Shown here piece by piece: positions 1 through 52,370 of a stretch of 64,000 nt of DNA. Every line of letters starts with the position of its first letter. Within the stretch, counting starts at the first letter, position 1. The translations under genes and the position numbers were made by a program. The DNA lies in contig NC_058504.1 in assembly GCF_020382885.2 (NCBI RefSeq), positions 18,363,019-18,427,018 on the forward strand, written 5' to 3'. The stretch is from Scatophagus argus. Its lineage: Eukaryota > Chordata > Actinopteri > Scatophagidae. The notes under the pieces are model-generated. The model had not been told where the DNA came from, searched no databases, and worked only from the letters and a program-made list of their open reading frames with translations.

Positions 1-28690
<28,690 letters not shown>

Positions 28691-28752
28691 AAAGGGGACT
28701 GGTGAAGAAATCTGCTGAATTTGAACGTTCGTCTGATTTTGACACCAAAATG

Positions 28753-30381
28753 GTATGTAGGAAAGTGATTTTACTTTTCGTTTCAGGGTATCCCCGAACT
28801 GTTTTTGTTCGCATCCGCTCGAAGCCAGGGTCAGCTACAGTGACCATGGCAGGGTCGGAAAATCACAGATTTGAAGGAAAAGTTTAGCTGCAGCTATCCA
28901 CTGGAGGAGCTATGCTAATGCTAATGCTAGCTAACGTTGACTGGCTTGGATATGGCCGCTTGGGCCTGCAAGCTAACGTAGGCTGTCTGCATGGCCATTG
29001 TGGCGATGCGGCGCTTACCCGGTTTGTTTACTGTCTGGCTCGCAGTCGTAAAGTTGTGCCGCGGGCTTCCTTTGTTGTAATTGTGTGTTCTAAATCCCCA
29101 GACTGTGGCTTTGGTGGTGTACTAATCTGACATGCCCACAATTTGTTTGTTAATTCTGTCTCTAATGTGTCCATATTGACTGTGGCCATGCGCACTCAGT
29201 CTACCAAAATAAACCTACTGGATGCTTATTGGTCGCACAACATTCCCGTATGTTACATTTTCTGTTTATCAAAACCACGAACAACTGTTTTTCAAACCAA
29301 GTGACCAGAGTTTTTCAGCTCTCTGTAGTTTAATCGGACTGCTTGCTACGCGTGCTTTTCTCCCTCGTTCCCTCTCACTGTGACAAACATAATACAGATT
29401 TGTCTTCAGACTTTAATGTATTTGAATTTCATAACACTGGACACCATTCGTGCTAATGTCTATTTGGGTGTCACATTGAAAAATAAAAGCTAATTATGTT
29501 CAAAGAAGAAAGTTATTTAACTTCGCTCGTACACGCATTAGTTATTTTGAATGGTGTGTTGAAACTGAATTATGTTCATTAAATAGCCTCAGCAGCCAAT
29601 GCTGGGAGTTGGGATAACCATGTTTTGTTTGCACCAATGAGGCAGATCGTTTGTAGTCTATTACCCTGTAATAAGACCGTATCTAAGTCAGTCTTTTAAT
29701 TGCTGAAGGTTCAGTATAGCGTTTTAAGATGAAGAGATGTTTAGAAATAATCATTTTTCAGTTAACTGAAGCATTTGTAATGTGTCTCCTGCTCTATTTT
29801 TAGTACTAAGGCAAAAAAAGAAGTATTCAAGTTAAAATAGTTTTATTTGCATGAGCATTTTAAGTGCAATATTGCCAAGGCAGGCTATAAAATATTTGCA
29901 AGGCAGTGAAATGGTCAATTTAAACTGTTGTTTCCTGTTGGCAACATTTCCAGTAGCTATTGTGCATTGAAACCCAGAAACTAAAAAGCAAACTAACCTA
30001 AAACCACTGAATTGTGACTCCAGGCGCAATGCAAGGTACTGGTTCTGTTTTCAGGTGCTAAACATCACAATGTCTAGCATATCCGCTTGATCGATAATGT
30101 TACACAGTGGCTTGTCATAGCTTATTATACTTTGACTGACAGTGTGGTGTGTATATTACAGCTTCACAGTGCTTGATTGAACTTTTTAAAGATGTTGTAA
30201 TGTGTTATATGACAGTGTATTGACTGGCTGTCTACACTATGATGACAGTGATTGTTGCTTTTCTAAATCATGATTGAGAGAAGATTGCTAGTCTTCTGAT
30301 ACTTAGAAACGCTTTCAGAATGACATGGATTGAGTGAGATTTTTATTTAGCACAACATTGTCTGCTTTGCTTTCTCCTCAG
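28753..30381. other. probable hdx 5' intron
   Basis: No coding sequence was recognised. GCTA/TAGC-rich clusters lie at 28911-28985. The rest is moderately AT-rich and featureless to my reading. Confidence 0.4.
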
Positions 30382-30543
30382 CCACATTACCCAGCAGTGT
30401 GCCAGGTACACTGAGACAGGATGAGTACAGGCAAAGCTGTGCTAATCTAGAAACATGGAGGTTTTGCTGTGATCTGCATGGCAGCCTCATTCCCCTCCAG
30501 TAGCAGAATGGATGCCTGGCCACAAAGGCGTGGCCTGCAGACT
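30382..30543 (+). other. hdx: probable hdx 5' exon with two short upstream frames and an in-frame ATG
   Basis: A pyrimidine-rich acceptor (TTTGCTTTCTCCTCAG) and a consensus donor (ACT|GTGAGT) bound a 162-nt exon immediately upstream of the exon that carries the hdx start. It contains closed upstream frames ATG...TAG at 30421-30450 and ATG...TGA at 30455-30472. A third ATG at 30478 stays open through 30543 and is in frame with the hdx ATG at 30820 after splicing. It is called from splice signals and position only. Confidence 0.5.
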
Positions 30544-30819
30544 GTGAGTATATCAAGAGTTGTCTTCCAATGTGAGATGTGAAAAAAATGACATGGCCTG
30601 AGCTCTGAATAAATATTGTTATTTTTTTAAATGAAACTGGCTACAAAAACAGGTCTAGATGGATAAATAGCTCTACTGGCAAGAGGAAAGATATGTGTTG
30701 TTGTTATTAGGGTGAACTGACCGTTGGCATGTGGAATTTTCTGTCAGCGTGCTGGGCTTTGTGGTGAATTCTTGTGTAATTAAAAAGTTTTTGGTGTTAC
30801 CTTTCTGGTTGTCTCTCAG

Positions 30820-33800
30820 ATGAACCTGCGGTCAGTATTTACGGCTGAACAGCAGAGGATCCTGGAGCGTTACTATGATAATGGGATGACCAATCAGAGC
30901 AAAGCATGCTTCCAGCTAATACTGCAGTGTGCTCAGGAGGCCAAACTAGACTTCAGCGTGGTTCGGGTAAAATGTGTTTGTGTTTTATCTTGTCATGCAG
31001 AATGTTTTTAAGTGATGTCACTTAGCTGATAATTTGCTCCTTTCACCACAGACATGGGTGGGCAACAAAAGGCGTAAGCTCGCCTCCAAGGTAGAGCAGA
31101 ACGGAGGTGTGTCTCATTCCCTGTCCACTCATGGACTTGCTGGTGGACTGCTCTCCAATCACACATTAGCTGGAGGTGCTCTATCCAATCATAGCCTTGT
31201 GGCAGGGGCGCTGCTCCCTGCTGAAATGGCTGCAGCACGGAACATCCAAAATCGTGTGCACCTCCTTCCCCCATCCACATCCTTCCCTTCTTTCTCATCA
31301 GCATCTTCATCTCCTTCCTCCACGTCTCCCCTCAGCAGTGGGAGCAGCAGCAACAACAACAACAACAGCAGCAACAATGACGTTATACTGACCGGGATCT
31401 ACTCTCTCAACTCCGTCCCTCGCTCTCGACCAAGACCCACAGCCCCCCCATCTCAGTCAGACTCTGATCTTTCTGTACACACATCCTCATCTCTGATCAG
31501 CCAAGCCCTGCAGAGCAGGAGCGGCTCCATCCCCTCATCCATCCACTCCAAGCTGGTCTCACTCTCTCAAAACCTCCCATCCCTCACACAAGCCTCAGGT
31601 CCTTCAGTCTACACTGCGGTCAGGAAGGGAACTTCATCCCTTGGGGAGGCTGGGGTAAGTGCAGGAGCAGGGGTAGTACCTCACAGCTGGACTAGACAAT
31701 ATGGCACAGCGCAAACACGCCCCTGGCCGTCTTCCTCACAGTCCCAAACTCAGCTTCAGCCCAGACCTCACTCCAACCCCCAACCTCAACCACCTGCCCC
31801 TCAGAAGACTCGGGTTTCCCTCCCAGTGCAAAACTCTGCGCCCTCCTCCGAACAGACACCTCGTATCCAGCAGGTCTTCACCTTGTCAGAGAGACGCGAT
31901 GGGGACAGACCTAGGCCAAGTCATACCAGGAAAGGCCAGGAGAGCCATAGGCCAGCATCTCATCCTCTGGACACCAGTCATAACTTCTCCATTGCCATGG
32001 AAACTGGTGATGAAGAATATGAGTGGCAAAGGGAAGAGGAGCTGGCAAATATGGCAGCTGGGACACACATCCACAGAGAGCAGATGTCAGCCAGCCCAAC
32101 TGAGGCTGAAGTGTCTGTGGTGAGTGGAAGCCACACACCACCCATGACTAGCTCCAAAGCCGCACTGCTTCACAGTAACGCAACTCTTCAGGGCAGCTAC
32201 TCCGTTACAGCACAGACCTCACTAACAGGAGAGTCCAGCTCACAGGTAGGAGAAGTTCTAGTGTTATTGGTGCTTCCCTTCCAAGTGAGTTGAAAGACTT
32301 AACCTGACTTCTGTCTTTGTGTGCAGACTTCAGTTGGTGTCTCTGCTGGATCCTGGGTTTTAAGCAACTCCAGAAAGAGAACAGTTAGTATTGTTTTCTT
32401 TGCCATTTTAAACACCATATTTTGAATATTGATTATAGGAAGAAGCATTTACCAGTACAAGTATTTTTTTTATTCCCCAGGATGGTGAGCATGAAACCTT
32501 GTTCACTCGGTCACTTGAATTTCTCTCAGGATCAATAATGTATCCATCTATCATAGCGAACTAACGCTCCTGACGTCAGAACTGTATTGACCCTGTTTTC
32601 ATCAACGTGCATGTCACCCTTGATTTTTTGAGGATTTTATCTGAACAATGCAAAAATGCACATCACATTCTATTATTTTATAAATAATCTAAATCTATAA
32701 AGTAGATAGTAACTGAAGCTATCACAAAATGCAGTGGAGTAAAAAGTTCAACACGTTCCTCTGAGTTGCAGTTGAGTAGAAGTAGACAGTGAAATGAAGA
32801 GACTCAGGTAAAGTCTCAAATTTGTACTTAAGCTTAGTACTTAGTTATTAGTCAATAGTTACTTTACACCACATGGCTGAATCTCTGCTGGAGATTATGC
32901 CCCAGGCTTGATATTAAACTGAGAGTAGAGGACTGCACTGAGCTGTAGCATGCTCATTTTTAAGAACATGTCATTAAACTAGCTTGTCCCCAGAGAGCAG
33001 CAGAGATTCAGCCAGAGACTTTGAGTGTCTCTGAGATCAGCTCATAATTTTTTTCACAGCCTTGCGTAAAATATCAAGATAAAGCAGAAAACATTACCTA
33101 AACATGAACAGCTGAGATTGTTTGGCAGACTAGACATATACAGAATTAAACAGAACAGTTTTTCAAAGTATAAGAAATCTTGCACTGCGCTTTGCAGTAT
33201 ATTTAGGAAGATGATGGTACCACCAGATTACTGATAGCTCAGAAGGCTATTTTGAAATCTGATAGCTGACATCCAAAAAACATGTCATCGACAACAGACA
33301 AACTTGGTGCTGTTCACTGAGTTAGCATCTCAGCTGGAGTCCAGACCAGCTAACGTTGTTTAACTTCTGCATGCCTGATCCATCTTGTAACTTATCAGTC
33401 ACACAAAATCAGATCTTCTTTATTTGAAGATCGACCAGCCGGATCTTTTCCATGATTGGATGAATAACATTTTGCACTCAGTAAATATTCATGACTTGCT
33501 TTTTGCGATCCTGGGGGAAAACATTATTGCTTACAGTATGGTTGTTACACATTTACAGTGATGTCTGGTAAGTGAAGCTAAAATCAGCTTAGCATCGGCA
33601 TGAGTGTTCTGTTGTTCTGCCATTTGTGTACTCAGCTGCAGGATCGGACCCAGTTCAGTGATGGGGATCTCATCCAACTGAAGCGCTACTGGGACCGAGG
33701 CATGACCAGCCTGGGCTCAGTCTGCAGGGAAAAGATCACTGCTGCAGCAAACCAGCTCAGCGTAGACACTGAGATAGTCAAGGTAAAAAAAAAGACAGGG

Positions 33801-36100
33801 AAATCTAGAAAACTACTGTTGCCTGACATTTCTGCAGTATCATTGAAACTCCAATAATATTTTGTCGAGTGAGAAAGTTTGAGCCTTTTTCACATCATCT
33901 GGACATTCGTCTTTGACATTTAGGGAAAACAAGACTGTTTGAGTTGGCTGAACTTTGTTGGGTGAGAAAGAAAACAGGAAAGAGTCACTCTTCTAGGTCA
34001 CTGAAGTTTTCTAACTTACTCAAAGTTGTGTAAAAGTCACGCGGTTATATATCAGGGCCACAGTAGGAATGCTGATGGACTAAATATAGTCTCAGTCCTG
34101 ACACACACATGACCCACTGCCATCTCAATTACTAGGATATTTATTGCAATGAAGAAAAATCTTTGCCTTCGTAGAGAAACAGTGTGCCACTATACAGGAT
34201 AATTCTCAAATTATAAATGACTACTTAAAACTAATTTCATTTAGTGACATGTGTCCTCATTGATGAGTATTGTGTGGCTGTGTGGTGTAGTATGTGATTA
34301 TTTTCCCTGACTTTGCCATCAGAATTATCAAACTGGACGCTTTAATTTGAAGAACTGATTGATATTCAATTTCAGTCAAGCACGTTACCATGTTGCCTTT
34401 CACATTTTCCAATTGGCAGACGTGGATCAGTAACAGACGGAGGAAGTACCGTCTGATGGGTATTGAAATCCCTCCACCTAAAGGTGGGCCTGCTGTATTT
34501 ACAACCTCATCCCCAGGAGACAAGTCTCCTGTGGGCCTCAGCCACGACGAGGAGCAGCTCAGAACGCCTGAACTCGGAGATGACTTGAATGATGGAGAAT
34601 CTGTCAGCCTGTCTGAAGGTGAGACAGCTGATACCATGTACATATCAGCACCTACCTCAGCTTAAACTGTGTGTCTTAGCATTCATACAGTGTTCTGGTT
34701 TACAGATGGCACCATCGATTCACAACACAGAGATGGAGAAGATGGAATAGATTTGTCCACTGCTGCTCCACTGGCCAATAATGTGGTACTTCATTCTGAT
34801 GTTACTGTACAGCCTTATTAAATTTAGCCACTTAAAACAGAGAGTAGTAGAGAACATTCATACTCAAATGTGATAAGTGGATTAGAGCTCATTCATTCTA
34901 CTTAGGCATATAAATTCATATTAGTTTGCAGCAACAAAACTATGCCAGCTGTTGTACATTAATGTGATGAGCTTTTACAATTTTTTTTTCCATCCAGTCC
35001 AATACAATACATGTTTTTGTTTTTAAATTGTTTCTAGAGTATGCCTGATATCATTATCTCTCTTCGGTAATGTATTACTGTGGATGGTGGTGCTTTATTT
35101 GAGTTTCACAGTCAGTTTGAGCCAGTTTAATCTGAGCACCACCACCATAGAAGACACCCAGTTTCCACTGCATTCTACAAAGAAGAAGTTTAAGTTTGTT
35201 TATAGGGGAATAAATAGGGAATAAAATCCAGAGCAAGTAATAGTCACTACAAGAATTACATGCATGATCATATTTTATTTAATTTTTCAATTCATTTATC
35301 TGAAGGTGTGATCATTTAATCTTTTTAACAGAAGATTGAAGTAATCGATGAGGACGAGGAAGATGACGAGGACTATGACAGTGAATTAGTGGCTTCAGAT
35401 GTAGAACAAATGCAGAGCCTGCTGGAATTCAAGGTGAAGACACACACAAGTCTATGACAGACTGATCAAGCTACAAACTGAATTGTTTGTGCTTGTCTGT
35501 CTACAGTTCAAATAAAATGATGTTTGAATTAAAACCACTGTAACTCACAAAGATGTCGAGCACTGAGTGAACTTGTTGTGTCTTTGAATCATTCTTTTTC
35601 AGCACGAGGAAGTGCAGTTCTTAGAGAATGAGCTAGAGAACCAAAAACAAAAATACCAGGAGCTTGCAAGCTTCACCAAGAATCTGCTCAGCGCTGTGAG
35701 GGATAATGACCTGGAGAGACAGCAGGTACATTCACAGTTGTGTTTACATACTTACAAGGCCTTTTTGAACATCAACTTTAAGTGAAACACCATCGTTTAT
35801 GTCTAACCTGAAGTCTGCTGTTGTGTTCAGGAACTCATGGCCAGTCTACCTCATCATTCAGACCAGGACTGGGACATGACTGTGGAGAGAGGGGCCCAGC
35901 CTGCTGCGGCATTGGCAGACGGGTCCCCCAACCACGATGACTCCCCGGCTGCCAGTGCCAGCAGCATGGAGCCTCTGCCTGCCCCAACATATGAAGAAGT
36001 CCCACTGGTCACCATAAACGAAGACAATACAACAACTGAAGTTACTGAGCCCTCTGCATCAGAGGAGCAACTGCAGGAAGCAATTTCTGAACAAAAGTGA
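30820..36100 (+). CDS. hdx: HDX, highly divergent homeobox protein, complete
   Basis: A nuclear DNA-binding protein of poorly known role with two atypical homeodomains. Coding exons are 30820-30966, 31052-32245, 32327-32383, 33636-33782, 34420-34618, 34706-34785, 35332-35433, 35603-35725 and 35831-36100. All are GT-AG with matching phases, and the total is 772 codons against about 690 in human as I recall. Homeodomain 1 spans residues 1-62 (MNLRSVFTAEQQRILERYY; helix 3 VVRTWVGNKRRK). Homeodomain 2 spans 467-529 (LQDRTQFSDGDLIQLKRYW; helix 3 KTWISNRRRKYR). Both have V or I in place of the usual F of the WF.NRR helix. Between them is a 400-residue Ser/Pro/Gln-rich, probably disordered region. 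An acidic run (EDEEDDEDYDSE) near 614-625 is followed by a likely coiled coil at 639-683. The ATG at 30820 is the first base run of its exon and matches the vertebrate start. Confidence 0.95.
31052..32245 (+). CDS. hdx: hdx giant exon 2 (homeodomain-1 helix 3 and disordered linker)
   Basis: 1194 nt, 398 codons, phase 0 to 0. It opens with TWVGNKRRKLASKVEQN, completing homeodomain 1. It then encodes low-complexity Ser/Thr/Pro sequence with a short Ser-Asn run from (AGC)n(AAC)n at 31342-31377. A proline-glutamine patch follows near 31738-31805. An internal GGTAAGTG at 31653 resembles a donor, but the frame stays open past it, so no splice is needed. Confidence 0.93.
32384..33635. repeat. hdx intron 3 carrying repeat debris
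   Basis: The stretch 32725-32870 contains AGTGGAGTAAAAAGT, GTTGAGTAGAAGTAGACAG and TTTGTACTTAAGC, a recurrent fish repeat motif set. Directly after it, a 17-bp perfect inverted repeat (32874-32890 against 32998-33014) brackets 107 bases. No coding sequence was seen. Confidence 0.5.
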
Positions 36101-36317
36101 CTCTCGTGTACGTCGGCATACATACGCCTGTTTCCACACTCAACGCAAAAGCTCTTTTAACACAAAAAGGGACTGTATGGTCTTGCACAGACACTCTGGT
36201 AAACTCATGCTCCATGCCTAGTGCCTGTGGGTTGATGCTTCACTACGACTGTTGGGCTGACAAATGCCTTTTTTACTGCATATCATTCGCCTTGCTCTGG
36301 AACAGTCCAGAGAGAAC

Positions 36318-36323
36318 AATAAA
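36318..36323 (+). promoter_or_regulatory. hdx: hdx polyadenylation signal AATAAA
   Basis: This is the first AATAAA after the hdx stop codon (TGA at 36098-36100), giving a 3' UTR of about 240 bases. GT-rich sequence (TGTGTGGCCGTGTC) follows at about the right distance. Confidence 0.7.
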
Positions 36324-36344
36324 GACCTCTAACTTATCTGTGTG

Positions 36345-37417
36345 GCCGTGTCTTTCAGTGAGAGAGGTGACAGCTTTCTCAGTGATCAAAAAAAGTTAAG
36401 TATATTTAACAACCTGAACTGTAAAATTAATCAAGATAACTCTCAATAGCAGTTGCAGACGGTATATATATTTATATTCTGTAATGAAATTGCTCAGCCT
36501 ACAGGATCACCATCCAATATGTCCAGATTTAACGTGATAAAATTTAAACTTTATCAATACAAAATGATGACACTGCGTTAGTTCTCATTTGGAAGATAGA
36601 AGATTTGAACTTGTTCTGACATACAGTTCAGTTCAACTTCAAGACTGTGTTCATATATCGACGTTCTGACTATACATAAACAATTGTTGACACGTAGTCT
36701 GTGTAACAATGACCTCACCGCACAAAGACTTTGTGCTTGTGGGTGGGAGAGAGAGACAGAGCTGGAGAGAAAGTGGATGAGCTTTAAGCCTCTTATTTCC
36801 ACTTGGACTAGGGATGGACAGGCTTATGAAACAGTGGCTTTAAAACATTCAACTTTCGCCCTTAAGATCAGAGGCTTAGATCCATGGCTTACCACGAGAG
36901 GTGTTTGTTTTGCTCGCTAATTTTATCGTGCCGTTAAATTGGTAGAGACTATTTCAGTCACAAGCAAATTGTCCATCGCCCGGATGCATGTATGTCAACC
37001 CGCAATGTGTCATAGAGCATCAAGTCGCCTCCACGCCACCACGTCCTCTCTCCCTCCTCTCTGTCTCGAGATCCGTTGCTTTGGTTTGGACGGGGGAAAT
37101 CCTTTACTGAATTGCGTCATAAATACGTCAATAAACTCTCATTCACTAACGATCAGGTACCACGATAGCCGCCATATTCGCATCTATGGCAGGGTAGCGG
37201 TGCTCTCGGTTAGCGTATGGTCCAGTCATCAACATCAACTATTCCCCGTACTGACCCCCGATCCCATCCTGATAGCGGCCCGCAGCTATACGGCTTCCAT
37301 CTGATCATCACAGCAGAATAACGTTGACCGGACTTCCACAGAGGGGAAGACATGCAACGTGGAGCGGGGGTCTAGGTAGACTACGATGCCTTAGACTCAG
37401 AGGAATCCTGGCACAAG
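36345..37417 (+). promoter_or_regulatory. hdx-rps6ka6 spacer with rps6ka6 promoter and 5' UTR
   Basis: About 1.1 kb lies between the hdx 3' end and the rps6ka6 ATG. CRE-like half-sites GCGTCAT and ACGTCAA are at about 37114-37131. GCCGCCATATT at 37168-37178 resembles a YY1 element, often found at housekeeping start sites. GC content rises toward 37400. Two short upstream frames precede the ATG (37352-37375 and 37386-37394). The start site is inferred. Confidence 0.4.
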
Positions 37418-51244
<13,827 letters not shown>

Positions 51245-52087
51245 ACACACACCACTCAATTCTCCGGTTTTGACCTCACTCTCAGTTGGACTCCAATACG
51301 CAAAAGATGCAGACACAGACACGCAGACCGAAGTCCTGGCCAGTCGGACCTACTGTCTCCCTTTTTAACCTATTTATTTGATACACCCAACATATGCACA
51401 CATACACATACATGCACTCTCACGCTGGACAAGGTTGCATTGTGAAAAAGTCAGCTGAAGAGGGTAAACTCACATATCTGTTACAGCTGGGGAGACAGAC
51501 TTGTATTTATTTCCACAGCTTTCATATGCACTCGCCCTCCTCGCCTTTTCATTCTTTCTTCCTCATTTAGGGAAGAAACGCACCAGCTGATGTTCTCCTT
51601 CACTGTGATTGGCTGATTCAAAGCTGCTTCGGTAAACTGTGCCCCACCCCCTCCTCCCCCCCACTGCTCTTCATCTGCGCTCCGCCATCCTCCTCCTCCT
51701 CCTTAGTTCTCTCTCCTTTCCTTGTTTGCTTTTACTCTTTTAACTTATTTTCTTTGACATGAAGTAACGGTTTATGTGTGAGTGTTGGCAGAATGATATT
51801 GACTGGGGGACACTATTAGACTGTTTCCTCTTTTAAAAATATATGATTCTGCTTGTGGGGGATTTAAAAAGTCCCTCAGGATCAAAACCATCTGCCAGCA
51901 CTTTGGGAAACATAAAAGCATGCGTGAACAAAACCTGTATTTCTTTCCCTTAAAATTCACTGTCTGACTCATGTTACTGTGTGACGCTAACGGTGTATCA
52001 GAAGAGGTAAAATATTCTGCCGAGGGATAAAAGAGTGGAGTTCAAAGGTGAAATAAAGAAGTAATGATAGCAGAAATCCAAGTTTGC

Positions 52088-52125
<38 letters not shown>

Positions 52126-52370
52126 AAGATGAAGAGCATGTGGGGGAGCTGTAGGGACTTCTCTGGGGGGGACGGGACGCACCCTGTCGAACCAGAGAGG
52201 CTGAATTAAAAAAAAAAAATTAAAAAAAAAAAAATTCCATGGATATCTCTTCAAAAAGACATTGTGGAAATTGTATGATATTGTATTTATTTCATGTGAT
52301 TTTTAAGATTCTATTTTTCTTTCAATTTCTGTATATATTGACATTAAAGATCATTATTGACATGCAGTCG
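51245..52370 (+). other. rps6ka6: rps6ka6 3' UTR
   Basis: No coding sequence. Candidate poly(A) signals are AATAAA at 52052-52057 and ATTAAA at 52343-52348. The latter is followed by TGTTGTGGTCTGAGC-like GT-rich sequence and is the likelier main end. A (TA)n tract lies at 52092-52120 and two A-runs at 52207-52233. Confidence 0.6.
52092..52120. repeat. (TA)n microsatellite in rps6ka6 3' UTR
   Basis: About 14 uninterrupted TA units. A longer (TA)n lies at 55824-55875 in the intergenic interval. Confidence 0.9.

Noticed and set aside
31653..31660. Internal splice donor in the hdx giant exon (GGTAAGTG)
   Set aside because: The frame continues open for almost 600 more bases with matching composition, and the exon's real donor is at 32246. 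Alternative use cannot be excluded.
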